Assembly: GCA_024697625.1 (NCBI GenBank)
Contig: JAILFJ010000140.1
Span: 1 to 64,000 of the forward strand
DNA from: Oscillospiraceae bacterium
GTDB lineage: Bacteria > Bacillota > Clostridia > Oscillospirales > Oscillospiraceae
Direction of reading: 5' to 3'
DNA: 64,000 nt
The notes under the pieces were generated by a model, which was not told the DNA's origin, made no database searches, and saw nothing but the letters and a program-made list of their open reading frames with translations. Made by a program: the position numbers and the translations under genes. This document shows, one piece after another, positions 8,663-16,443 of this stretch; position 1 is the stretch's first letter; each line of letters starts with the position of its first letter.

Positions 8663-9647
8663 ATGTTTTTTTCTCCTTCATTGAATGAAATGTATGTTCT
8701 GTATTTGTTTTCCAGTCTTTGATGCGACATTCACGGGCAGGCGCTTTATCACCCTTTACTTCTGCCGCAGCACCCCAGAAATCACTGAAGGCCTCAAATA
8801 CATATTCCATCTCTTGTTCTTTCTTTTCTGGCGGTTCATCAAACGGAACACAGTCCGTCAGTCCGTCCATCTGCCAGAAGTTCCAAGAAATGATTTCCGA
8901 CAGCTCTTTTATCCTATTGATGGTCAGATGGCGATTGAAGCGATTGAAAAAGTGCTCTTCCAAGGACATCAGGACGTTGATTCTTCCGATCAGCAGGCTA
9001 TCGCCCTGAAATTCATAACCGTAACAGCGCTGTAGCGCTTTGATTGCCCATTTGTACCATTCTTTGGAATCCGATGTATTTTCGGTTATAACACGGAGTT
9101 TCCGATCTAGAAGTCCAATGCGGTCTTTTACAGGAATCATCTCTCCAGTTGCGGCATCATAGCGGGAAACAATGTAAGGAGCCTCACCGCATGTGATTTC
9201 TAAGCGAGTGGAATCTACATAATCCTGCCAGGTTTTCCCTTCAGGGAAGACAACGGGTTCTTCGACAGTTTCCCATTTCGTATCTTCCTGTGTGTTAAAC
9301 ACATCGGATCTGCCGAACCATTCTTCATCGCAGTAGTTGTTCATGAGATTTACTGTCCACGACGGAGTAAACACCTCTGCATGGCTCTTTGTGCGTGCCT
9401 GTTGGTCTGTCAGCGCTTTATACACGCGGGGTTGAATCAGCGCGCAATCGTCTGACAGAAGCAATCCTGACGTAATCTGGTCGGCTTCCTGAAAGCCTTC
9501 GCCTCGATCGACATAGCTGTTTGTTGCCCATATGATGCTTCCACCAGTTGTATGATCCTGCAGTAAGATCGGAAGAACTGGCTCAATCATCGGAGATTTA
9601 TAATCTATCAAATTTGGCAAATCTGTTCCCCCTGTTATGTGTACCAT
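8649..9647 (-). CDS. methylase AdoMet-binding half (restriction endonuclease subunit M-like), first gene of operon
   Basis: 332 residues. HAEVFTP corresponds to motif X and LEITCGEAPYIVSRYD to an altered motif I (CGEAP in place of the usual CGSG), followed by IGLLDRKLRVI, a motif II-like strand. The chain ends at a short IKDWKTN segment just where NPPY would be expected; that motif opens the next gene. The start is uncertain. The ATG at 9647 lies almost at the predicted transcription start, so it would be leaderless. An in-frame TTG at 9620 has GGGGGA 6 bases upstream and may be the real start. Confidence 0.75.
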   Translation of the reverse strand: MVHITGGTDLPNLIDYKSPMIEPVLPILLQDHTTGGSIIWATNSYVDRGEGFQEADQITSGLLLSDDCALIQPRVYKALTDQQARTKSHAEVFTPSWTVNLMNNYCDEEWFGRSDVFNTQEDTKWETVEEPVVFPEGKTWQDYVDSTRLEITCGEAPYIVSRYDAATGEMIPVKDRIGLLDRKLRVITENTSDSKEWYKWAIKALQRCYGYEFQGDSLLIGRINVLMSLEEHFFNRFNRHLTINRIKELSEIISWNFWQMDGLTDCVPFDEPPEKKEQEMEYVFEAFSDFWGAAAEVKGDKAPARECRIKDWKTNTEHTFHSMKEKKTYAQF

Positions 9648-9655
9648 TTTTGTCT

Positions 9656-9684
9656 ATTTTAACATATCTTACTTCTTTGTACAA
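9656..9684 (-). promoter_or_regulatory. promoter of the restriction-like operon
   Basis: Minus strand: -35 TTGTAC (9679-9684), 17-base spacer, -10 TAAAAT (9656-9661). The predicted start falls near 9649, only a base or two before the ATG at 9647. The rest of the 9648-9846 gap holds hairpin copy 5. Confidence 0.55.
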
Positions 9685-9740
9685 GTTTTGTAACACAAAA
9701 ACATCGTGTAAATACCGTACAAAAGCAGCAGAATAAAGCA

Positions 9741-9779
9741 ATCCCGTGCAGGACCGGAAGAACCGAAACCGCACGGGAT
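9741..9779 (-). repeat. 39-base hairpin repeat, copy 5
   Basis: Same fold and AAGAA loop with a few unpaired changes (an A-C and a C-A mismatch). The bases 5' of it on the minus strand match those of copy 4 (GAGAGC, then GTACTTTCAGACAG), so the repeated unit is longer than the hairpin in these two copies. It lies 67 bases 3' of the membrane-protein gene and marks the right edge of the A+T-rich island. Confidence 0.9.
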
Positions 9780-9846
9780 CTGTCTGAAAGTACATGCTCT
9801 CATAAAGGGCACAAAATCGGATGACTGGCTGTAAATAATCAGGGGA

Positions 9847-10695
9847 TCAGAGTTCCTCGAAGCCTCCGGTGGATACTTTCCGGGCCTGCTTCTGGGGTTC
9901 CTCTTCGGCCTTCTCAAGGTTCTTCACCATGATCCAGCAGCAGAGTGTGAGCTCCAGGCCGATGCCGAGGAACATGATCTGCTCGCCGAGGTAGCGCTCA
10001 TCCGCAAGGCACATGAAGCAGAGGACCGCGGCCAGCATGCAGGCAAAGAGGCAGCGCTTCCAGGCGGGCTTGTCGAAGACAAAGCCGGCGAGGCGGAAGA
10101 AGGCGTCCATGGAGAGGGTGACGGCCGCAAGCTCGGTGAGGAAGGACCAGAAGACGCTGTTGATGGTGTTGTGCTTATAGCAGATGATCAGCCAGGCGGC
10201 CAGCCACAGGATCGGCAGGAGGCCGAGCAGGCAGAGCAGCCAGGGCTGAGGCTTCGGGTCACGGTCGGCGAAGCCCAGCCACAGCGGGTAGGCGACGCCG
10301 GCGGCCATGCCGAGGATCGCGACAATCCGGTAATCCATGCTGTTGCGGTCCGTCTCGGTCTGCATGAAGAGCAGCACCGCGCCGATCAGGACGATCGCAC
10401 CGGCTGCGATCCGAAGCAGACGGAAGACCTTTCCGCTGTTCGAGAAGGACGTCGCAAAGCTGTCCGACATATAGATGTGCTCGCGCTCGAAGCCGCGGAC
10501 AAAGCGCAGGAACACGGCGGCACAGGCCGCGATGAAGAGAACCAGAACCACGTGGAGGGCGCTGGGGTCGGCAAGGCCCAGCTCGTTGAAGGCGAGCTGA
10601 CGCTGCAGCCAGCGCAGGAATACCGCGAAGGCGCCGGCACCGGCGATGTAGCAGCAGAGCTCCAGAGATTTTTTACCTGATCGAAAGGCTTCCAT
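9847..10695 (-). CDS. predicted integral membrane protein of unknown function
   Basis: 282 residues with about seven hydrophobic segments (near residues 12-28, 45-62, 92-110, 122-140, 152-172, 183-205 and 215-255) and a charged C-terminal tail rich in Glu and Lys. No enzyme motif is visible. It starts 7 bases after folA ends, with AAAGGAG about 11 bases before the ATG at 10695, so it is the last gene of the thyA-folA unit. No family was recognised; a link to folate or nucleotide metabolism is suggested only by position. Confidence 0.7.
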   Translation of the reverse strand: MEAFRSGKKSLELCCYIAGAGAFAVFLRWLQRQLAFNELGLADPSALHVVLVLFIAACAAVFLRFVRGFEREHIYMSDSFATSFSNSGKVFRLLRIAAGAIVLIGAVLLFMQTETDRNSMDYRIVAILGMAAGVAYPLWLGFADRDPKPQPWLLCLLGLLPILWLAAWLIICYKHNTINSVFWSFLTELAAVTLSMDAFFRLAGFVFDKPAWKRCLFACMLAAVLCFMCLADERYLGEQIMFLGIGLELTLCCWIMVKNLEKAEEEPQKQARKVSTGGFEEL

Positions 10696-10702
10696 AGATG
10701 GG

Positions 10703-11194
10703 TCACTCCTTTGAGATGCGTCTGCGATAGGTGCAGAAACGGTAGTGTATGTTCTCCTCCTCCAGCCAGGGGCCGCATTCGCTGCAGACCCAGTCGGGGT
10801 CGGCGTCCAGATCCGGAAAGAAACTGTCCGAGACCGGCCGGAGATCGATCTGCGTGAGGTGGACGGTGTCGACCCAGGGCAGCATCCGGCGGTACACGCT
10901 GGCCCCGCCGATGATCAGACAGCGGTCATGGGCTTCGGCCGCAAGGACGGCCTCTTCCTCGCTGTGTACGACCTCGGCGCCCGGGATGTCCAGGCTCTGC
11001 CGCGAGAGCACGATGTTGTGCCGCCCCTTCAGAGGCTTTCCGCCCGGAAAGTCCTCCATGGTCCGGCGGCCGACCAGCACCGCGGCGCCCTCGGTGAGCT
11101 CGCGGAAGTGCTTCCGGTCCGCCCGGAGGACGACCTGCTGGGTGCCGGCGCTGCCGATCCCCCAGTCCGAAAAAACCGCGACGATCGCTTCCAT
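10703..11194 (-). CDS. folA: dihydrofolate reductase
   Basis: 163 residues from MEAIVAVFSDWGIG, the typical opening strand and Met20-loop region. VGRRTMEDFPGGKPL is the conserved VxGRxTxxSxxxxxP-like segment and LIIGGASVYRRMLPWVDTVHLTQI the NADPH-binding GG and following strand. It regenerates tetrahydrofolate used up by thymidylate synthase, whose gene precedes it. An in-frame GTG at 11203 overlaps the thyA stop as GTGA and would add three residues; neither start has a strong ribosome site, so coupling to thyA is likely. Confidence 0.88.
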   Translation of the reverse strand: MEAIVAVFSDWGIGSAGTQQVVLRADRKHFRELTEGAAVLVGRRTMEDFPGGKPLKGRHNIVLSRQSLDIPGAEVVHSEEEAVLAAEAHDRCLIIGGASVYRRMLPWVDTVHLTQIDLRPVSDSFFPDLDADPDWVCSECGPWLEEENIHYRFCTYRRRISKE

Positions 11195-11199
11195 CCCGA

Positions 11200-12030
11200 T
11201 CACACCGCCACGGGGATCTTTCCGCTGAAGTCTGAGTACTCGTATCCCTCGATGCGGAAGCTGTCCCGGGTGAAGGCATAGAAGTCCTTGACCTCGGGGT
11301 CGATGAGGAACTTGGGCGCGGGCTTCGGCGGGTTCGCGATGATCTCCTCGACGGCAGGGACGTGCCGGTCATAGATGTGCGCGTCGGCGATGACGTGGAC
11401 AAACTCTCCCGGCTCGAATCCGGAGACCTGGGCGATCATCATGGTCAGGACCGAATACTGCACGACGTTCCAGTTGTTGGCGGCCAGCATGTCCTGCGAG
11501 CGCTGGTTCAGGATGGCGTTGAGCCGGTTGCCCGTGACGTTGAAGGTCATGGAATAGGCGCAGGGATAGAGGGCCATTTCGCTGAGGTCGGCGAAGTTGT
11601 AGATGTTGGTCATGATTCTCCGGGAGGCGGGGTTGTGCTTCAGGTCCCACAGGACCTTGTCCACCTGGTCCATGTCGCCCTCGGGATAGTGGTGCTTCAC
11701 CCCGAGCTGATACCCGTAGGCCTTGCCGATGGAGCCGTTCTCGTCCGCCCAGGCGTCCCAGACCCTGGTGCGGAGATCGTGGACGTTGTTGCTCTTCTGC
11801 TGCCAGATCCAGAGCAGCTCGTCGACGGCGGACTTCCAGTAGGTGCGGCGGATGGTCAGGATCGGGAACTCCTCCGCCAGGTTGTAGCGGTTGACGATGC
11901 CGAACTTCTTGACGGTGTGGGCCGGCGTGCCGTCCTCCCAGCGGGGACGGACTTCGCGGTCGGTGTCCCAGATGCCCTCGGACAGGATGTCCCGGCAGTT
12001 CTGAATGAAGATTTCGTCTGCTCTGCTCAT
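11200..12030 (-). CDS. thyA: thymidylate synthase
   Basis: 276 residues, close to the usual length of ThyA. The catalytic cysteine is in LYPCAYSMTFNV (most relatives have PPCH), followed by NQRSQDMLAANNWNVVQY, where Arg and Asn contact dUMP, and HIYDRHVPAVEE near the C-terminus. It methylates dUMP to dTMP using methylenetetrahydrofolate, leaving dihydrofolate for FolA. AAGGAG lies about 7 bases before the ATG at 12030. It is the first gene of a three-gene minus-strand unit. Confidence 0.95.
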   Translation of the reverse strand: MSRADEIFIQNCRDILSEGIWDTDREVRPRWEDGTPAHTVKKFGIVNRYNLAEEFPILTIRRTYWKSAVDELLWIWQQKSNNVHDLRTRVWDAWADENGSIGKAYGYQLGVKHHYPEGDMDQVDKVLWDLKHNPASRRIMTNIYNFADLSEMALYPCAYSMTFNVTGNRLNAILNQRSQDMLAANNWNVVQYSVLTMMIAQVSGFEPGEFVHVIADAHIYDRHVPAVEEIIANPPKPAPKFLIDPEVKDFYAFTRDSFRIEGYEYSDFSGKIPVAV

Positions 12031-12083
12031 GCTGCTTCTCCTTCCGGGCGCCTTCCGCTGCCCCGGGAATCTTACGATGCTGA

Positions 12084-12112
12084 ATTATACCACAGCTTGT
12101 GGCATGCTTCAA
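12084..12112 (-). promoter_or_regulatory. thyA promoter with a dyad in the spacer
   Basis: Minus strand: -35 TTGAAG (12107-12112), 17-base spacer, -10 TATAAT (12084-12089). The spacer contains the dyad CCACAAGCTGTGG, a possible operator. Confidence 0.6.
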
Positions 12113-12128
12113 CGGGTATTTTTTACAA

Positions 12129-12184
12129 ACACAATATTTTGTGGTCAAAACGGTTACAGAACGATAAAACTTCAATATCTTGTG
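12129..12184 (+). promoter_or_regulatory. pair of NrdR-box-like sites upstream of nrdG
   Basis: ACACAATATTTTGTG at 12129-12143 and CTTCAATATCTTGTG at 12170-12184 resemble the NrdR box (ACACwATATwTwGTG-type palindrome). Their centres are 41 bases apart, about four helical turns, as expected for cooperative NrdR binding. They lie just upstream of the -35 of the ribonucleotide reductase operon. The similarity was judged by eye. Confidence 0.65.
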
Positions 12185-12193
12185 AATTTTTGC

Positions 12194-12222
12194 TTGACAA
12201 TCACAAGATAGGGCATTATGAT
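12194..12222 (+). promoter_or_regulatory. promoter of the nrdG-nrdD operon
   Basis: -35 TTGACA (12194-12199), 17-base spacer, -10 TATGAT (12217-12222). The arm TATCTTGTGA at 12176-12185 is repeated inverted as TCACAAGATA in the spacer (12201-12210), so a bound repressor could cover the promoter. Confidence 0.7.
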
Positions 12223-12257
12223 AAGGCCCGGAAAACGACAGGAAAGAGGGTCGGGAG

Positions 12258-12956
12258 ATGTTTCTTGCGGGGCTCCAGAAGCTGTCACTGCTGGACTATC
12301 CCGGCGCCGTCGCCTGTACGGTATTCACCTGCGGATGTAACCTCCGCTGCGCCTTCTGCCACAACGCGGGGCTGGTGCTCCCGGACCGGATGGAAGGGGA
12401 CGCGCCGGGGACACAGGAGGTTCTGGACTTCCTGAAGAAGCGGCAGGGGATTCTGGACGGCGTGTGCGTGACCGGGGGCGAGCCCCTGCTGCACGCGGAG
12501 CTGCCGGAGTTTCTGAGGCAGGTGAAGGAGCTGGGCTACCGGGTCAAGCTGGACACCAACGGGAGTTTCCCGGACCGCCTGAAGGAGCTCGTGAAGGAAA
12601 AGCTGGTCGATAAAGTCGCGATGGACATCAAAAACGGTCCGTCGCGTTATGCTGAGACGGCAGGCCTTCCGGAGCTGGACCTCAGGGCCTTCGAGACGTC
12701 GAAGGACTTCCTGCTGGGCGGTACGGCGGAGTATGAGTTCCGCACCACGGTGGTGAAGGGGCTTCATACCGAGGCGAGCCTGCTGGAGGCGGCGGAATGG
12801 ATCCGGGGTGCGAAGGTATGGTACCTGCAGCAGTTCCGGGATTCCGGCAACCTCATCCGTTCAGACGGGCTTGCGGCGTTTTCCGAAGAGGAGATGCACG
12901 GGCTGCTGGAGGCGGTCCGGCAGCGGGTTCCCACAGCGGAGCTGCGGGGCCTGTGA
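12258..12956 (+). CDS. nrdG: anaerobic ribonucleotide reductase activating protein (radical SAM)
   Basis: 232 residues. The radical-SAM cluster motif is CNLRCAFC (CxxxCxxC) near residue 28, followed by CVTGGEPLL, the GGE motif that holds the AdoMet amino group. The opening GLQKLSLLDYPGAVACTVFTCGCN is typical of the NrdG2-type activases. It would form the glycyl radical on NrdD with a reduced 4Fe-4S cluster and AdoMet under anaerobic conditions. It comes first in the operon, before nrdD, behind two NrdR-like sites. Confidence 0.92.
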   Translation: MFLAGLQKLSLLDYPGAVACTVFTCGCNLRCAFCHNAGLVLPDRMEGDAPGTQEVLDFLKKRQGILDGVCVTGGEPLLHAELPEFLRQVKELGYRVKLDTNGSFPDRLKELVKEKLVDKVAMDIKNGPSRYAETAGLPELDLRAFETSKDFLLGGTAEYEFRTTVVKGLHTEASLLEAAEWIRGAKVWYLQQFRDSGNLIRSDGLAAFSEEEMHGLLEAVRQRVPTAELRGL

Positions 12957-12988
12957 GAGAATAACGACAATCCAGGAGAGACAGAGAA

Positions 12989-15382
12989 ATGTACAACGTT
13001 CTGAAGCGGGACGGCGAGATGGTCCGTTTCGACATCAGCAAAATTTCAGGCGCCATGAAGAAGGCTTTCGAGGCCACCAACACCGAATATACAGACGACA
13101 TTGTCGACTTCCTCGCGCTGAAGGTCACGGCGGACTACCAGCCGAAGATCCATGAGGGGCTCATCAAGGTCGAGGACATACAGGACAGCGTCGAGGCGGT
13201 CCTCTCCCGCGCAGGCTACGAGGCCGTAGGCAAGGCCTACATCCTTTACCGCAAGCAGCGCGAGAAGATCCGCAACATGCAGTCCACGGTGCTGGACTAC
13301 CGGGAGACCGTCAACAAGTACCTCCAGGTCTCGGACTGGCGTGTCAAGGAGAACTCCACCGTCACCTATTCCATCGGCGGTCTGATCCTCTCCAACTCCG
13401 GCGCCGTGACGGCCAACTACTGGCTGAGCGAGATCTATGACCAGGAGATCGGCGATGCGCACCGCAACTGCGACCTGCATCTGCACGACCTGAGCATGCT
13501 GACCGGCTACTGTGCCGGCTGGAGCCTGCGCCAGCTGATCACCGAGGGTCTCGGCATCCACGGCAAGATCAACTCCGCACCGGCGGGACACCTCTCCACC
13601 CTCTGCAACCAGATGGTCAACTTCCTCGGCATCATGCAGAACGAGTGGGCGGGCGCCCAGGCCTTCTCCTCCTTTGACACCTACCTGGCCCCCTTCGTGA
13701 AGGTGGACAGCCTCAGCTACCGCGAGGTCAAGCAGTGCATCCAGAGCTTCATCTTCGGCGTGAATACGCCGTCCCGCTGGGGCTCTCAGGCACCGTTCAC
13801 GAACATCACGCTGGACTGGACGGTCCCCCATGACCTGAAGGACATGCCCGCGATCGTCGGCGGGAAGGAGATGGACTTCACCTACGGTGACTGCAAGGCC
13901 GAGATGGACATGGTCAACAAGGCCTTCATCGAGCTGATGATCGAGGGCGACCGCAACGGCCGCGGCTTCCAGTACCCGATCCCGACCTACTCGATCACCC
14001 GCGACTTCGACTGGTCCCCGACCGAGAACAACAAGCTGCTCTTCGAGATGACGGCGAAGTACGGCACCCCCTACTTCTCCAACTACATCAACTCCGACAT
14101 GGAGCCTTCGGACGTGCGTTCGATGTGCTGCCGGCTGCGCCTGGATCTGCGCGAGCTTCGGAAGAAATCCGGCGGCTTCTTCGGCTCCGGCGAGAGCACC
14201 GGTTCCATCGGCGTCGTGACGCTGAATATGCCGCGCCTGGCCTACCTTGCGAAGGATGAGGCGGACTTTTACGTCCGGCTGGACAGGCTGATGGACATTG
14301 CGGCCCGCTCGCTGAAGATCAAGCGCGAGGTCGTTTCCCGCCTGCTGGAAGAGGGGCTCTACCCCTACACGAAGCACTATCTGGGCAACTTCAACAACCA
14401 CTTCTCGACCATCGGCCTGGTCGGCATGAACGAGGCCGGCCTGAACGCGAAGTGGATCCGCGCCGACATGACCGACCCGAAGTGCCAGAAGTTCACCCGC
14501 GAGGTGCTGGACCACATGCGTGAGCGCCTCAGCGACTATCAGGAGAAGTACGGCGACCTCTACAACCTCGAGGCCACCCCGGCCGAGTCCACGGCCTACC
14601 GGCTTGCCAAGCACGACGTCGAGACCTATCCCGACATCATCACGGCGGCGCAGCCGGGCGGCGAGCCCTACTACACCAACAGCTCGCACCTGCCGGTGAG
14701 CTACACCGAGGACATCTTCGCCGCCCTGGACATCCAGGACGAGCTCCAGACCCGCTATACCTCCGGGACGGTCTTCCACGCCTTCCTGGGCGAGAAGCTG
14801 CCCGACTGGCAGGCGGCGGCCAACCTGGTGCGGAAGATCGCGGAGAACTACCGTCTGCCCTACTACACCATGTCGCCGACCTATTCGGTCTGCCGCAACC
14901 ACGGCTATCTGACGGGCGAGCAGTTCGTCTGCCCGCACTGCGGCGAGAAGACCGAGGTCTACAGCCGCATCACAGGCTACTACCGTCCGGTCCAGAACTG
15001 GAACGCCGGCAAGACCCAGGAATACAGGGAGCGGCGCGAGTACGTCGTTGCGCATTCCACGCTGAAGCATGAGGGCCCCATCCCGATGCTGTGCAGCATG
15101 GACGAGCAGCCGCAGAAGACCGCCGGAGAGAAGGCGGCCGACGCGGAGGAGGCATCCGGGAACCTGCCCATCCTGTTCATCTCCGCCACCTGCCCGAACT
15201 GCAGGATCGCCATGAACTTCATGGACAAGACGGGCTTCCGGTACACGAAGGTCCTTGCGACGGAGAATGCGGAGCTGGCGAAGTCCTACGGCGTGAAGCA
15301 GGCCCCGACCCTCGTCCTGCCGGACGGGACGAAGTTTGCGGGCGCCGGCGCGATCAAGGGCTACGTGAGCAAGAGCGCCTGA
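12989..15382 (+). CDS. nrdD: anaerobic ribonucleoside-triphosphate reductase with C-terminal thioredoxin-like domain
   Basis: 797 residues. An ATP-cone lies at about 1-95 (VLKRDGEMVRFDISKI). The active-site region includes MLTGYCAGWSL. Zinc-ligand cysteines are in SVCRNHGY and FVCPHCG, and the glycyl radical site is RITGY with Gly663. Beyond about residue 725 the chain continues into a short thioredoxin/glutaredoxin-like domain with CPNC at 735-738 and a cis-proline-type QAPTLVLPDG. The tail suggests that this NrdD takes electrons from a dithiol rather than formate, with TrxB (next gene) as a possible reductant. Such a covalent redoxin is unusual. Confidence 0.93.
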   Translation: MYNVLKRDGEMVRFDISKISGAMKKAFEATNTEYTDDIVDFLALKVTADYQPKIHEGLIKVEDIQDSVEAVLSRAGYEAVGKAYILYRKQREKIRNMQSTVLDYRETVNKYLQVSDWRVKENSTVTYSIGGLILSNSGAVTANYWLSEIYDQEIGDAHRNCDLHLHDLSMLTGYCAGWSLRQLITEGLGIHGKINSAPAGHLSTLCNQMVNFLGIMQNEWAGAQAFSSFDTYLAPFVKVDSLSYREVKQCIQSFIFGVNTPSRWGSQAPFTNITLDWTVPHDLKDMPAIVGGKEMDFTYGDCKAEMDMVNKAFIELMIEGDRNGRGFQYPIPTYSITRDFDWSPTENNKLLFEMTAKYGTPYFSNYINSDMEPSDVRSMCCRLRLDLRELRKKSGGFFGSGESTGSIGVVTLNMPRLAYLAKDEADFYVRLDRLMDIAARSLKIKREVVSRLLEEGLYPYTKHYLGNFNNHFSTIGLVGMNEAGLNAKWIRADMTDPKCQKFTREVLDHMRERLSDYQEKYGDLYNLEATPAESTAYRLAKHDVETYPDIITAAQPGGEPYYTNSSHLPVSYTEDIFAALDIQDELQTRYTSGTVFHAFLGEKLPDWQAAANLVRKIAENYRLPYYTMSPTYSVCRNHGYLTGEQFVCPHCGEKTEVYSRITGYYRPVQNWNAGKTQEYRERREYVVAHSTLKHEGPIPMLCSMDEQPQKTAGEKAADAEEASGNLPILFISATCPNCRIAMNFMDKTGFRYTKVLATENAELAKSYGVKQAPTLVLPDGTKFAGAGAIKGYVSKSA

Positions 15383-15405
15383 TCGGCGGACAATTCCATA
15401 ACTGA

Positions 15406-15443
15406 CCGAAACAGCGTATGGGGTCCTCCATACGCTGTTTCGG
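15406..15443 (+). other. perfect 16-base-pair hairpin between nrdD and trxB
   Basis: Arms 15406-15421 and 15428-15443 (CCGAAACAGCGTATGG and its complement) with a 6-base loop. No T-run follows, so it is more likely an mRNA processing or stability element, or a leaky attenuator, than a full terminator. Confidence 0.6.
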
Positions 15444-15472
15444 CAATTGAAGAGATTACGGAGGAGAGAAGG

Positions 15473-16381
15473 ATGCATGACATCATCATCATCGGCGGCG
15501 GCCCTGCAGGCCTGACTGCCGCCGTCTATGCCCGGCGTGCCGGAAGGAGCGTCCTGGTCCTGGAGAAGGACGCCCTCGGCGGACAGATCACCTGGTCGCC
15601 GAAGGTCGAGAACTACCCGGCGGTTCCGTCGGTCAGCGGGCTGGAGCTCGGCAACCGCATGGCGGAGCAGGCCATGGAGCAGGGGGCCGAGATCGAGATC
15701 GAGCAGGTCACCGGGATCGAGGACCACGGGGACTTCAGACGGGTCCGCTGTGAGTTCGGCGCCGAATACGACGGGAAGGCCGTGATCATCGCCACGGGTG
15801 CGAAGCCCCGGAAGCTCGGCCTTGCGCGCGAGGAGGAACTGGTGGGCAGCGGTGTCGGCTACTGTGCGGTCTGCGACGGCGCCTTCTTCCGCGGCCAGGA
15901 GGTCGCGGTCTGCGGCGGCGGAAACAGCGCGCTGCAGGATGCGCTGCTCCTGAGCGAGCTCTGCAGCAGGGTCTGGCTGATCCACCGGCGGGACCGCTTC
16001 CGCGGCGAGGAGAAGCTGACGGAGGCCCTGAAAGCCCGGGGGAACGTGGAGTTCGTCCTCAACGCGAGGGTGACGGAGCTCCTCGGCGAAGAGGAACTCA
16101 GCGGCATCGAGATCGAGCAGAATGGCTCCCACCGCAGGATCGAGCTGAGCGGGCTCTTCGCGGCGATCGGGCACGAGCCGGACAACGCCGCTTTTGCGGA
16201 CGTACTGGCGCTGGACGGGCAGGGATACGCCGAGGCAGGGGAGGACTGCCGGACCGGGACCGAGGGGGTCTTCGTCGCGGGCGATTGCCGCCGCAAGCGC
16301 ATCCGCCAGGTCACCACGGCGGTGGCAGACGGCGCCGTCGCAGCGCTCGCCGCATGCGAGTGGCTGGACGGCAGAGCCTGA
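15473..16381 (+). CDS. trxB: thioredoxin-disulfide reductase (FAD/NADPH)
   Basis: 302 residues. The FAD Rossmann motif GGGPAGLTAAVYARRAG is at the N-terminus, the redox pair is CAVCDG, the NADPH-binding GGGNSALQDA motif follows, and the FAD-closing segment GVFVAGDCR is near the end. It passes electrons from NADPH to a thioredoxin-type dithiol. The gene follows nrdD after a hairpin, so it may serve the redoxin domain fused to NrdD; no separate thioredoxin gene is in the window. A ribosome site GGAGAGAAGG precedes the ATG. Confidence 0.93.
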   Translation: MHDIIIIGGGPAGLTAAVYARRAGRSVLVLEKDALGGQITWSPKVENYPAVPSVSGLELGNRMAEQAMEQGAEIEIEQVTGIEDHGDFRRVRCEFGAEYDGKAVIIATGAKPRKLGLAREEELVGSGVGYCAVCDGAFFRGQEVAVCGGGNSALQDALLLSELCSRVWLIHRRDRFRGEEKLTEALKARGNVEFVLNARVTELLGEEELSGIEIEQNGSHRRIELSGLFAAIGHEPDNAAFADVLALDGQGYAEAGEDCRTGTEGVFVAGDCRRKRIRQVTTAVADGAVAALAACEWLDGRA

Positions 16382-16443
16382 AACGAACGACGTACAGAAT
16401 CCATTCCTGACGGTCGGGCGAGTCCCGGACCCTTCAGGAGAAC

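Noticed and set aside
4082-9647. A standard type I restriction system
   Set aside because: No HsdS-like specificity subunit is present and the methylase is split; the motor protein carries a GIY-YIG-like domain rather than the HsdR nuclease.
158-9779. The five hairpins as integron attC sites
   Set aside because: Place and orientation are reminiscent of gene cassettes, but the repeats are short (39 bases), lack the RYYYAAC and GTTRRRY core sites and the extrahelical bases of attC, and no integron integrase is visible. The cassette idea is kept only in a general form.
158-9779. The five hairpins as a CRISPR array
   Set aside because: Copies are kilobases apart with genes between them, and no cas genes are present.
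15406-15443. The nrdD-trxB hairpin as a rho-independent terminator
   Set aside because: The stem is perfect but no T-run follows on either side.
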